In this document: positions 8,258 through 15,575 of the stretch, piece by piece | Numbering within the stretch: the first letter of the stretch is position 1 | Layout: each line of letters opens with the position of its first letter | Virus record (IMG/VR): IMGVR_UViG_3300032820_000032 | Coordinates: 1-39,732 of that record | Strand: one strand, 5' to 3' | DNA from: a virus | DNA length: 39,732 nt | Made by a program: the position numbers and the translations under genes | Notes under the pieces: model-generated | Database searches by the model: none | Told to the model about the DNA's origin: nothing | The model's input: only the letters and a program-made list of their open reading frames with translations

Positions 8258-10201
8258 CTACCACCAATCATCTTTCTTCGATGACAACTCGGACTGTTTG
8301 CGTCTCCACATGAAGCTGCCGGGAGGTGCTTTATCTTCTTCTTCGTCGTCGGAATCGAGTGGCTTTGTAAAGTCTCGAAGCGCACGGCAGGCTAAAGCGT
8401 CGGCAGTACATCGGTCTCCATGATTGTGGCCTGCGCCACTGGGATCGGTCCCTTTTCGTGCAGCAGACGAGTGTTCGATTTTGTCTTGGCCGATGTGCTC
8501 GTAACTCTTGCATTCGGTTAACGCCTCACGTGAAAGATTCGTGAATGTCCCATCGGCTAGAGATGCTCGATAACCTCCATAAAGCACACCTCGGGCGATT
8601 CCCTGGTTATGAAAACCGGGCTTTCTCGTGCGTTTTCCGCTTAACCTCATCTCGTCAGACTGCAAAAACAGGTGGGGATGGCCAAGATCCATGATTGCCC
8701 GGCTGAACTGACTACCGGTGGTCCCATTACTTTCATGGATCAAATAGGCCATGCCGCTTTTACCGCTGAAGAACTTACTGGTGGCGTATGCCAGCGCAGC
8801 CAGATCATGGGGATAAACAGACGGATCGGCATATTCAGCCACTTTCAGGCCCGTCTTGTTGTCCACGACCGAAATCACACTGTTACTGGCCATAGGCCCG
8901 CCGCCCCCGGCCGCGATGTCTATACCCAGCGTGTAGTCTCGATCTGATTGTGGTTTGCGTGGCATCCCCAATTTGCACCACAATTTCCACTTACCTCGGG
9001 GGTTTTCGATAAACTCTGGTTTCATTTCCAGCTTGGTGAAGTCGATATTGCCGATATGAACTGGGCTGCGGCACTCCTTCAGGAGCCGCTCGATGACCTC
9101 GATGTCGAAGTATGGCGTGCCGGATCTGGTGGGATCGCGATCCAGTTCCTCCGCAATCGTGCCCGATGTGGCGTTTGTGCGGGCACACTGCTTGTCATAC
9201 CAGGGACTGCGGATCGTTCCTTCAAGGGTATACCCGCGATTTCTCAGTTGTTCGTGCTGCGGTTTACACTCGATATGGTAATTGCTAGGCAATGGGTTGG
9301 TGATAGGGTCCAGCATGACTAGGTTGCCCTGCTGAACCTCGTAAATCCCCTGATTTCTGGTCGGATTATCTTTCCAATCCAAAAACAGCTTTTTGATGGA
9401 GCTTGGGCCCCGGAGGGCGTCGTAATAGGCGCCAGTATTCCCCTTGAACGTGCTAATGATGTAGCGGCATTCGGTGACGTATTGGGTGCTGCTCATCGCG
9501 TCATAATCGCTGCCAGCCCGGAATTTGGCCATTTCGTCCATCACGAAGCAGGTTTTCCGTCCCCCACTGGCCACGTCACCCACAGCGCTGTATCCCACGA
9601 TCGTGGCCTCATTCGTGACATTTTTAAGGATATGGCCATGGGAGCGTCGGATGACGGCCTTGGGATCGCCACGCCCCGGTTTCATCCAGTAGGGCAGCCG
9701 TTTCATCTGGAAATCCAGCTTCCACATGAGGCTATCTGGGTCGTTTTCGTCATCGACGGCCTCCTCGCTACGACTGACCAGACCGCAGGCAAACAGCTCA
9801 TTGAACAGCCACCACTTGAAAACCAGCGTGAGGGCCATCCAACTGGCCCCCTCTCCACGGGATTTCTCCAGCCCCACATCCTCGATGCCCATGGACTGCT
9901 CCATGGCCACGAAGACGGGCACTTGGTGTGGCCACATTACGAAGGGGACGATCTTTGGCAGCGGACGGGGCTCGAACAGCCAGCAGAAGGTATTTACGAA
10001 GAAAAGCGTGTCCTGGCGGCACATATCCAGCAGGTCACGCTGCAGCCCCTTATCATTGATCGCTTCGTCCAGAAGACGCTGCCGGTACTTCAGATTTTCC
10101 AGAATGTTCGTGGGTACGCGGGCATAAAACGGATATTCATCCGGATTTATTTCAAAGTCCCGCACCTCGGAATGGTAGGCTGTCCGATCCATCCTCGCCA
10201 C
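8258..10201 (-). CDS. terL: Terminase large subunit, 647 aa
   Basis: This is the DNA-packaging motor ATPase/nuclease. A Walker A-like segment (EKSRGEGAS, residues 112-120) and a Walker B (CFVMDE, 218-223) give the ATPase. A later LGIDIAAGGGG string supplies the first acidic residue of the RNase H-like nuclease, and KGNTGAYYDAL fits the coupling region. The C-terminus is acidic then basic (DSDDEEEDKAPPG, RRKQSEL). The GTG start at 10201 lies inside the end of the 155-aa gene (50-bp overlap). An ATG three codons later is an alternative. The identity is secure; packaging mode cannot be told. Confidence 0.92.
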   Translation of the reverse strand: MARMDRTAYHSEVRDFEINPDEYPFYARVPTNILENLKYRQRLLDEAINDKGLQRDLLDMCRQDTLFFVNTFCWLFEPRPLPKIVPFVMWPHQVPVFVAMEQSMGIEDVGLEKSRGEGASWMALTLVFKWWLFNELFACGLVSRSEEAVDDENDPDSLMWKLDFQMKRLPYWMKPGRGDPKAVIRRSHGHILKNVTNEATIVGYSAVGDVASGGRKTCFVMDEMAKFRAGSDYDAMSSTQYVTECRYIISTFKGNTGAYYDALRGPSSIKKLFLDWKDNPTRNQGIYEVQQGNLVMLDPITNPLPSNYHIECKPQHEQLRNRGYTLEGTIRSPWYDKQCARTNATSGTIAEELDRDPTRSGTPYFDIEVIERLLKECRSPVHIGNIDFTKLEMKPEFIENPRGKWKLWCKLGMPRKPQSDRDYTLGIDIAAGGGGPMASNSVISVVDNKTGLKVAEYADPSVYPHDLAALAYATSKFFSGKSGMAYLIHESNGTTGSQFSRAIMDLGHPHLFLQSDEMRLSGKRTRKPGFHNQGIARGVLYGGYRASLADGTFTNLSREALTECKSYEHIGQDKIEHSSAARKGTDPSGAGHNHGDRCTADALACRALRDFTKPLDSDDEEEDKAPPGSFMWRRKQSELSSKKDDWW

Positions 10202-10619
10202 ATATGTTCAGTTCGTATTCGCCTTCTTCGAGGGCGTTCTCTGTCCACCCCCCATCATTATCTTCCCCCACACTTTGATTCTGAGCCTTCATCCTGTCAA
10301 GGTAATCTTTTATTTGCTCGTCGGTAGTGAGCAAGGCGCCCGTGACTTCTTCGGGTCCTGGCAGATCACACTCCTCCAGATACTCTGGCATGACGCCAAA
10401 TACGATTCGTTCGAATGTCAGCAGGTTGTACTCTCCCGACAAGAAAATTGCGACTGATTGATCTTCTCCCCAGCAGACGACCTCTACTCTCTGCCCGGTT
10501 GGATGCAGTTTGTATAACCGGTTAGGCGGGAATTGTCTCGCCAATTCTGCCACCTTATCTGGCATAAGTTCCAATTGCTCTTCCCAGTATTTGGCGTCCA
10601 GTTCCTGCGTAACAGCCAT
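10152..10619 (-). CDS. Hypothetical protein preceding terminase, 155 aa
   Basis: The start (MAVTQELDAKYWEEQLELMP) has a near-perfect AAGGAGGT 5 bases upstream. The protein is acidic overall. It has a beta-type middle (YKLHPTGQRVEVVCWGEDQSVAIFLSGEYN) and a C-terminal Glu/Asp-rich part that overlaps the terminase start. By position it could be a small-terminase-like or head protein, but it lacks a recognisable HTH and I do not assign it. Confidence 0.75.
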   Translation of the reverse strand: MAVTQELDAKYWEEQLELMPDKVAELARQFPPNRLYKLHPTGQRVEVVCWGEDQSVAIFLSGEYNLLTFERIVFGVMPEYLEECDLPGPEEVTGALLTTDEQIKDYLDRMKAQNQSVGEDNDGGWTENALEEGEYELNICGEDGSDSLPFRGAGL

Positions 10620-10654
10620 TTTTACCTCCTTGTAAGGAACACGAGAAATAGCAA

Positions 10655-11476
10655 CTAGATTGAAGTTGTTTCTTTTTTGAGATCGTGTTCTTCGGTGAAA
10701 CGATCGATCACCTTCTGGAGTCCATCGATATTTTTGCGTTCTTCGTTTTGTTTGTCCTGTTCCTCATTAGTCGCATCAAAATCCTTCACTAACTTGGGCA
10801 GCAATTGATTGTAAAATTTATCTGGGTTCCGCCTCGCATTCTCCAACAGGTTCCACGCGCCTGGGCTTGGTGCATCGTTCGGTTTTACGTTTTTAACGCC
10901 GATGTTTTGGTAAACCCATAATCCATCTCTCTGCATATCCGTATTGGCTGGGTCGAATTCTTCAATTGCATCTTCGTCGTCCGCATTGAACGGCTGGCTG
11001 ATTCGAAAGCGATCTGCTCGCTCCTGCAGCAGCTTATCTCCAGCATGATATTTCCCGCTGGTGACTGGTTCCAGATCCGATTCCCAGCGTTGAAAGATGT
11101 CATACCATGCCAACTCTTCACTGAACCCCGCGCCGTTTTTCCGTGAACGGTAGTAATGGATTCTTTCACGACGATACTCTGCCACTTCGTTGGTAATTCG
11201 CATTTTCTGAAACAGCTTGTTTGCAGCTTTTCGCCATGGTTTTGAAATAACCTGATCTGGCTCTAGCTGATCCTTATCCTCCAGATCGCGTTCTAAGCAC
11301 AACCGCCAATGTTGTCCTTGGGCATAGGGCACGACGGTATGTACTTCGTTTGTATCTTCATCGAAAACACCATTGGCATTCACAGCAGAGGCAGTAGATT
11401 CAGCCCATTCCTGCACGGGCTTGCGAAAAAATCTGTAACGTCGGGTAAACTCGTTGACAGTCATCTGTTTTATCAT
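10655..11476 (-). CDS. Hypothetical protein, 273 aa, possible small-terminase position
   Basis: The ATG at 11476 (MIKQMTVNEFTRRYRFFRKP) has AGGA 8 bases upstream and excludes a poorly coding extension. The sequence is strongly helical and charged, with KAANKLFQKMRITNEVAEYRRERIHYYRSRKNGAG, and a Lys/Glu-rich C-terminus (EEQDKQNEERKNIDGLQKVIDRF) likely to be coiled coil. It sits two genes upstream of the terminase, where small terminase or packaging accessory genes often occur. No HTH is clear, so the function is open. Confidence 0.7.
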   Translation of the reverse strand: MIKQMTVNEFTRRYRFFRKPVQEWAESTASAVNANGVFDEDTNEVHTVVPYAQGQHWRLCLERDLEDKDQLEPDQVISKPWRKAANKLFQKMRITNEVAEYRRERIHYYRSRKNGAGFSEELAWYDIFQRWESDLEPVTSGKYHAGDKLLQERADRFRISQPFNADDEDAIEEFDPANTDMQRDGLWVYQNIGVKNVKPNDAPSPGAWNLLENARRNPDKFYNQLLPKLVKDFDATNEEQDKQNEERKNIDGLQKVIDRFTEEHDLKKETTSI

Positions 11477-11486
11477 TGCGTTGTTC

Positions 11487-11798
11487 CTAGCGTGCTGATC
11501 GTCGAATTCTTCTTGAATCCGACTGCAAGCGTTTGTGACGCCTCTCGGACAGCTTCCAAAATTCACCGTCTGGTGCTGGTTGCAATAAGGATTTCGCACG
11601 GTGCATTGCGACGGGACACTCTGGATGATACCACGCTCCACACCTACAGCGACTGGTCGCAATGTATTCGGCCCCCTCGCGATAGTACATTTTACCTTTA
11701 CGGAACACGATTACTGGTTTGACACCATCAGGGCTATCCGACACGTAAATCAAATACGGAACAATCTTTCGACTACTATGCCCATTATGGGAAATCAT
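11487..11798 (-). CDS. Small basic protein with Cys/His cluster, 103 aa
   Basis: An AAGGAGGAGAC ribosome binding site precedes the ATG (MISHNGHSSRKIVPYLIYVS). The middle holds a possible zinc-binding cluster (SRCRCGAWYHPECPVAMH). The C-terminus is very basic (RRHKRLQSDSRRIRRSAR), suggesting nucleic-acid binding. It lies between the RuvC-like gene and the 273-aa gene. I do not recognise the family. Confidence 0.65.
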   Translation of the reverse strand: MISHNGHSSRKIVPYLIYVSDSPDGVKPVIVFRKGKMYYREGAEYIATSRCRCGAWYHPECPVAMHRAKSLLQPAPDGEFWKLSERRHKRLQSDSRRIRRSAR

Positions 11799-11848
11799 GT
11801 CTCCTCCTTGTGTTTAGCGTAGGACCATCTGAATTACGCGTTCTCGCA

Positions 11849-12415
11849 TCATTCGTGCTGGTCGATCCAGGTGAGAGCGACCGCTAGGGCTGGCCAGCTA
11901 TGGCTACTGACTTTATGCAAGCATCCTGGCGGATGGGCCCACTGTTTTCCATCGCATTCCTGGCAGACGGGACGCCCTGCACCAAACCAGCCTTTTCCTT
12001 TGCATTTGGCACATCGCTCACCGCCAATGGCGATGTCATTGCCACCAAACCGATCGATAAGTGCTTGACGGACGTTGGTATCCTTGGCGGCCATTTTTCC
12101 GCACAAGTGCAGCTTCGCCTTGTCTCGGTATACCATCCTGTACGGCCGGTGCCACGCTTCGATGAATCGTCCCGACCAGATCAGGGTTTCCATTTCCTGA
12201 AGGCTTGTGGGCATCCCACGGGGCCGCATGGTTTCCATAACCATTAAAGAACAGGTTTCGGAAAACACTTCCAGTTGTGTCTTCAGGTCCTCATTGGGTG
12301 TAGTTCCACTCCAGGGAACGTTGAGTTCTCGTGGGTCATAGATAACCCACCCGCTTTGCAAATTACCAGGATCTAAGCCCAGTATATTACCAGTTAAAAC
12401 TGGGTCTCCAGACAT
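11849..12415 (-). CDS. RuvC-like Holliday junction resolvase with zinc-ribbon insert, 188 aa
   Basis: I chose the ATG at 12415 (MSGDPVLTGNILGLDPG). The RNase H-like core is visible: ILGLDPG with Asp15, SLMVMETMRPRG with Glu61, KDTNVRQALIDRFGG around residue 111, and a late SHSWPALAVALTWID helix where family members usually carry an Asp but this one shows His172. Between these lies a DnaJ-like insertion with CAKCKGKGW and CQECDGK, plus a later Cys, which is unusual for RuvC. The likely job is resolving branched DNA before packaging. The 5' end overlaps the upstream secreted-protein gene by 29 bp. Confidence 0.75.
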   Translation of the reverse strand: MSGDPVLTGNILGLDPGNLQSGWVIYDPRELNVPWSGTTPNEDLKTQLEVFSETCSLMVMETMRPRGMPTSLQEMETLIWSGRFIEAWHRPYRMVYRDKAKLHLCGKMAAKDTNVRQALIDRFGGNDIAIGGERCAKCKGKGWFGAGRPVCQECDGKQWAHPPGCLHKVSSHSWPALAVALTWIDQHE

Positions 12416-12644
12416 CCCATGAGCGGCCTCTTGGGGTAGAGTAGCTGTGGTATCCATTCCCCCAATCGTAGCCATAGATCGTACCTCCATAGCCAGTTCC
12501 ATAATCGTAATAGTTATAGGTCTGCCATCGGGATTGATAGGGCTTCTGGTAATAGGACCAGTCGTCTGCAAATTCATCTTGCGAGTAGCAAGTTGTGCTG
12601 ATCAGCACAACGAGGGCACACAACACGGAACGTAATGTGGACAT
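12387..12644 (-). CDS. Small secreted Tyr/Gly-rich protein, 85 aa
   Basis: The ATG at 12644 has AGGA 9 bases upstream and opens a clear signal peptide (MSTLRSVLCALVVLISTTCYSQ). The mature part is rich in Tyr, Trp, Gly and Ser (YDYGTGYGGTIYGYDWGNGYH). A longer in-frame start at 12785 exists, but that stretch is better explained by a separate 44-aa gene in another frame. An exported aromatic peptide is odd inside a phage accessory region. Function unknown. Confidence 0.65.
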   Translation of the reverse strand: MSTLRSVLCALVVLISTTCYSQDEFADDWSYYQKPYQSRWQTYNYYDYGTGYGGTIYGYDWGNGYHSYSTPRGRSWDVWRPSFNW

Positions 12645-12645
12645 G

Positions 12646-12780
12646 TTATTTTTTCCTGCTTTTGCGTCCGGTTCGATAGGACTGTCCTGTAGACTTTTGG
12701 CAGATCCGGATAGCGCTTCTCTTTGTTTTTGTTTTGCTGACTTTACGAACACAACGACCGACTCGGCTGTTTGCTGGCAT
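12646..12780 (-). CDS. Very small basic protein, 44 aa
   Basis: Reading the minus strand from the ATG at 12780 gives MPANSRVGRCVRKVSKTKTK, then RSAIRICQKSTGQSYRTGRK, and a KK tail. AAGGA lies 8 bases upstream, and the stop ends one base before the start of the secreted-protein gene. The frame is strongly Lys/Arg-rich with two Cys, like other small phage proteins of the RICQxSTGxSY type. The competing frame in the same bases looks like a shadow. Probably nucleic-acid binding, but this is inferred. Confidence 0.55.
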   Translation of the reverse strand: MPANSRVGRCVRKVSKTKTKRSAIRICQKSTGQSYRTGRKSRKK

Positions 12781-12849
12781 GGCATATATCCTTGTCTGGT
12801 TGATCAAATTCCGAATCGCACGTATTGCATTTAAGCCTACAGGAAAGCA

Positions 12850-13092
12850 TTATTTAACATCTCCGGTATCTTCATCATCCTCCTCCTCATCTTCATCATC
12901 ATCTTCATCAATATCCCAGATTTCAGACAGTAAATCGTCGAACTCATCCGTATCCTCACAATCATCCATGTCCTCGTCGGTATCTTGTTCCTTTATGTTT
13001 TCAATCCCGCTCCAGCAATCGTGGCACACTCCATCGATCCGTTCTTCATCGTTCAAAGTCTTGTTGCAGTATTGACAGGATGTATTCGCCAC
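12850..13092 (-). CDS. Zinc-ribbon protein with acidic tail, 80 aa
   Basis: A GTG at 13092 with AAAGGAA upstream gives (M)ANTSCQYCNKTLNDEERIDG, then VCHDCW. The two CxxC knuckles form a likely zinc ribbon. The second half is almost wholly Asp/Glu (residues about 35-78, ending DEDTGDVK), coded by a GA-rich repeat. The longer upstream frame has no better start. It may be a DNA mimic or an interaction tail, but no function can be assigned. Confidence 0.6.
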   Translation of the reverse strand: MANTSCQYCNKTLNDEERIDGVCHDCWSGIENIKEQDTDEDMDDCEDTDEFDDLLSEIWDIDEDDDEDEEEDDEDTGDVK

Positions 13093-13131
13093 TAACTTGT
13101 TCCTTTTGCAACCCTGAAAAGGTCTAAACGA

Positions 13132-13464
13132 ATGTACTACTATCGCATCGAGGTCTTTACTGATCTGAGTCCCACAGACGGAAAGCTGCCTGTAATGGAG
13201 TCTATTAACGAGTGTCTGAAAGAGGTGGACATGCCAAATCCATTGCGCATTCGTCAACATGTCATTACGGGAACATTGGAAAGCGAGACCAAGTTCGATG
13301 ATCGGCAGATGAAGGTGTTAGCGGATTCAATCCGCAAGCAGGTATCCCTATGGCATTGGGCTGAAACAGCCGAATTCTTCGTGGAAGTCATTCTGACGGA
13401 TGCCATGGTGGGTCTTCGCGGCTCTCCTATTCCCAAGTATCCAGATGAGATGTCAGAGATATGA
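13132..13464 (+). CDS. Isolated plus-strand hypothetical protein, 110 aa
   Basis: It is the only plus-strand gene between 1 and 16 kb that looks real. AAAAGG lies about 8 bases before the ATG (MYYYRIEVFTDLSPTDGKLP). The protein has balanced, folded-looking composition with strands RIEVFTD and FFVEVILTD, and helices QMKVLADSIRKQVSLW. It diverges from the acidic zinc-ribbon gene (39 bp apart) and overlaps the 3' end of the next minus-strand gene by 38 bp. I do not recognise it. Confidence 0.65.
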   Translation: MYYYRIEVFTDLSPTDGKLPVMESINECLKEVDMPNPLRIRQHVITGTLESETKFDDRQMKVLADSIRKQVSLWHWAETAEFFVEVILTDAMVGLRGSPIPKYPDEMSEI

Positions 13465-13735
13465 GCCTTCGTCTTTTACGATCGGCATCAGCTCCAAAGG
13501 CTGCCTTGAAGTCCTTGGGTTTTATATTTCGGAACATTTCAAGTATGTCGACGAACAGCTGAGATGCCTCGCCAAATTGTTGGGAGAGCACGACATGATT
13601 CCGTTTGGCGGCTCGATCCAGTAATCGCCAGCATTCGGCGCATACCTCTTTATCTTCAAAGGCCATGAGGATTTCGGCTTGATCTGCCATCTCTGTACCG
13701 CAGGTATCGCAGACCGTAATTGTTTTGGTGGCCAT
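13427..13735 (-). CDS. Small zinc-binding protein, 102 aa
   Basis: It starts MATKTITVCDTCGTEMADQA. Two CxxC pairs (VCDTCG and VCAECW) near residues 9-35 form a treble-clef or ribbon-like zinc site. Helices and a basic end (GADADRKRRRLISL) follow. Its 3' end overlaps the convergent plus-strand gene. A DNA-binding or adaptor role is plausible but unproven. Confidence 0.65.
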   Translation of the reverse strand: MATKTITVCDTCGTEMADQAEILMAFEDKEVCAECWRLLDRAAKRNHVVLSQQFGEASQLFVDILEMFRNIKPKDFKAAFGADADRKRRRLISLTSHLDTWE

Positions 13736-13752
13736 GGGCGCATCGGAAGGTT

Positions 13753-13968
13753 CTAAGTCAATCTGATACCATTATGCACATTACTATCCGTCGTGATGTA
13801 GCCCTTCCGCTCAAGCACCTTCAAATGATGCACGACGCCATTAAGGCTATTGATCCCCAGAGCGTCCCCCAGCTGGCGGATGGTGGTAAAACAGCGGTTG
13901 GAATCGGTGGATTCTCTCAGCTTCTCCAGAACCTCTCCCTGCCGTTCTGTGAGTTGTTCTAGGGCCAT
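13753..13968 (-). CDS. LexA-type winged-helix DNA-binding domain protein, 71 aa
   Basis: The whole protein matches the N-terminal DNA-binding domain of LexA: LTERQGEVLEKLRES, then FTTIRQLGDALGINSLNGVVHHLKVLERKGYI. The C-terminal autoprotease domain (Ser/Lys dyad) is absent, and the protein stops right after the wing. It could repress or modulate an SOS-like operator without RecA-triggered cleavage. It overlaps the upstream RMF-like gene by 10 bp. The domain call is strong; the target is not known. Confidence 0.8.
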   Translation of the reverse strand: MALEQLTERQGEVLEKLRESTDSNRCFTTIRQLGDALGINSLNGVVHHLKVLERKGYITTDSNVHNGIRLT

Positions 13969-14327
13969 AGCATTCCATTTCTTTCCAGTAATTCACCGAT
14001 CCGATCTTTAGTACGTTCATCGTACCATCCAGTGTACCACCCAACACGCTCGCTATTTCCGGTCGGATAAGGGCATTTTGGATCATTACGGTTGCCATTT
14101 GCGTATGCTGTGCGATCCCTATACGCTTTGCGTCCCTCGGAGTATTCGAAGGTATCTCGTGGTATCGGTATGACATACGCGCACATATTCTTGACTTGCC
14201 ACTGACTGAGCCAGGGTAACCTTTTGAGATACGGTGGGAACATCGGTTGCATCGTTGTTTTCTCAGCGGAAAACTCCTGCTTGCGAACCTGCTCACTAAC
14301 GATACTGAAAACAAAACTGGTTGTCAA
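13959..14327 (-). CDS. RMF/CrpP-like small protein, 122 aa or shorter
   Basis: The C-terminal half carries EGRKAYRDRTAYANGNRNDP, then CPYPTGNSERVGWYTGWYDER. This is the pattern of the ribosome modulation factor/CrpP group (AYxxG, CPYP, W..G). The start is uncertain. A TTG at 14327 overlaps the upstream stop as TTGA, which suggests coupling, but the same TTG is also the -35 element of a candidate promoter. An ATG at 14252 (MQPMFPPYLKRLPWLSQWQV) is the main alternative. The role may be ribosome or host-metabolism interference; this is inferred from the family. Confidence 0.6.
   Translation of the reverse strand: MTTSFVFSIVSEQVRKQEFSAEKTTMQPMFPPYLKRLPWLSQWQVKNMCAYVIPIPRDTFEYSEGRKAYRDRTAYANGNRNDPKCPYPTGNSERVGWYTGWYDERTKDRIGELLERNGMLWP
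14299..14327 (-). promoter_or_regulatory. Candidate sigma70 promoter overlapping a TTG start
   Basis: TTGACA (14322-14327) and TATCGT (14299-14304) are separated by 17 bases on the minus strand. The -10 matches the consensus at 4 of 6 positions. If real, it would drive the RMF-like gene from its internal ATG. Confidence 0.4.
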
Positions 14328-14851
14328 CGTTCGTCCAGGGTGATTTCAGTCGCTATTTCTGGATCTGGGGATTTCCCGACGTAGGTGATTTCTTTCCATT
14401 TAAAACGGGCATATTCGCGTTGCCGCAGCCCACTACGTGTAGGGTGGACCAGATACGCCTGAATCCCCCAGGAATTGACTTTCTGGGTGAAGACCAGGGT
14501 TCCTCTCCATTGTTGGTTGGGACTTGTATCCCTCACTTGGAACACGTCACCAACGACAAAGACCGTGTTTTCCCGAAGTTTTTTAGGGCCATGATCATCA
14601 TGAGCGGCATTCACAGCATCTCCTCGGACCATCAGGGTGTGACTCTGGATAGATCGAATCATATGTGGGCCCCACGCTAACAATATCGCCTGCCTGCTCA
14701 ATTGTAATGCGAGGAGCGTGTTATCTGAAGCCGATCCGGGTGGTGCCGCGTCAAAGATAGGCAAAAACCGCAGCACCTCCCGAATCGACGAGCCCACTGG
14801 AAGTTCGCCGGCGCGAAAGGAAGACAATGGCATCGATAAAACCATTGCCAA
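14324..14851 (-). CDS. Hypothetical protein, up to 175 aa
   Basis: The C-terminal part is convincing: FVVGDVFQVRDTSPNQQWRG, then LVFTQKVNSWGIQAYLV and RFKWKEITYVGKS. It resembles small beta-rich phage proteins that begin with a V-x-D-x-F-Q-V strand. The N-terminal 60-70 residues may be a non-coding extension; internal ATGs at 14665 and 14632 are alternatives, the former with GTGGGG upstream. The stop overlaps the next gene by 4 bp. Function unknown. Confidence 0.55.
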   Translation of the reverse strand: MAMVLSMPLSSFRAGELPVGSSIREVLRFLPIFDAAPPGSASDNTLLALQLSRQAILLAWGPHMIRSIQSHTLMVRGDAVNAAHDDHGPKKLRENTVFVVGDVFQVRDTSPNQQWRGTLVFTQKVNSWGIQAYLVHPTRSGLRQREYARFKWKEITYVGKSPDPEIATEITLDER

Positions 14852-14988
14852 CTACTTCGTTAGGAATCCAAGCGGGTGGGGGCCCCCGTGTAGGGTCGGG
14901 TGCAGCCTGTCGGCTTACCACACGCTAAACGAAGACCGGCGATCCAGCACGCCTCTATCATATCAAAAATCCGATCCTGCTGATGGTC

Positions 14989-15333
14989 TCAATCGCCTCC
15001 TGGCATCGTGTCCCATGTCCTGAGCAAGAGGTTCGACTGCTCGCAGACCAGTAAACAGCGGAGATAATAGAGCTTCTCCGTGGATTTTCGCCGTGTTAGT
15101 AATATCACACCTCCTTCCAGGCTCCTAGAGAGCACTCTGTACAGGATGGCTTGCCCAGGTGCCTCTTTCCACTTCTTTGCCCATTCTACCTCCCATACCA
15201 CACCATCGGCCAACACATCGGCCCGGCTTCCATCGAAAAAGCGGTGCTCTGACTCGCCACCCAGGCATTGGGCTATCCACTTGCTCCACAGAGGCTCATG
15301 TGCCGTTGCTGGTGGTCGATCCATTCTTCCCAT
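14989..15333 (-). CDS. Stand-alone PD-(D/E)XK-type nuclease, 114 aa
   Basis: The core string SRADVLADGVVWEVEWAKKWKE, followed by APGQAILYRVL, has the Asp, the E-x-E/K set and the Q-x-x-x-Y helix typical of small phage PD-(D/E)XK proteins (D...EVxxAxKWxEaxGQAxxY). It starts MGRMDRPPATAHEPLWSKWI. Two near-identical palindromic repeats lie just upstream of its start and may be operators. Substrate unknown; branched DNA or DNA repair is the usual guess for the family. Confidence 0.65.
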   Translation of the reverse strand: MGRMDRPPATAHEPLWSKWIAQCLGGESEHRFFDGSRADVLADGVVWEVEWAKKWKEAPGQAILYRVLSRSLEGGVILLTRRKSTEKLYYLRCLLVCEQSNLLLRTWDTMPGGD

Positions 15334-15343
15334 GTAGCTCAGT

Positions 15344-15382
15344 ATGAATTCAAATTCAGAAATCTATGAATTTAAATTCAGA
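15344..15382. repeat. Two 17-bp palindromic operator-like repeats
   Basis: ATGAATTCAAATTCAGA (15344-15360) and ATGAATTTAAATTCAGA (15366-15382) differ at one base and are 22 bp apart, about two helical turns. The second contains a perfect 14-bp palindrome. They sit directly upstream of the minus-strand nuclease gene, suggesting a dimeric repressor site. Confidence 0.6.
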
Positions 15383-15413
15383 TATTTGCAGAAATCGACC
15401 TGAGTTGCGACGA

Positions 15414-15498
15414 TGCGACGATTGCGACGGACATTCCGGTTAATCTCTCCAAACGCGTATAGGCGCCTTTACCCGGAAAGTCCGTCGCAATCGTCGCA
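15414..15498. repeat. 19-bp perfect inverted repeat built from GCGACG units
   Basis: TGCGACGATTGCGACGGAC (15414-15432) recurs exactly as its reverse complement at 15480-15498. The unit is itself a doubled GCGACGATT/GCGACGG. Another TTGCGACGATT copy lies at 15548-15558. The 47-bp spacer holds no gene. Confidence 0.75.
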
Positions 15499-15575
15499 AA
15501 TGTGGTAGGAAAACAACCTAAGTGTTTACGGAAGCGTGGATTACGACTTGCGACGATTCATGAGCGGAAGAATTC

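Noticed and set aside
9482-10327. 281-aa plus-strand open frame opposite the terminase
   Set aside because: It is antisense to the terminase catalytic domain and shows no domain or start signal; a shadow frame.
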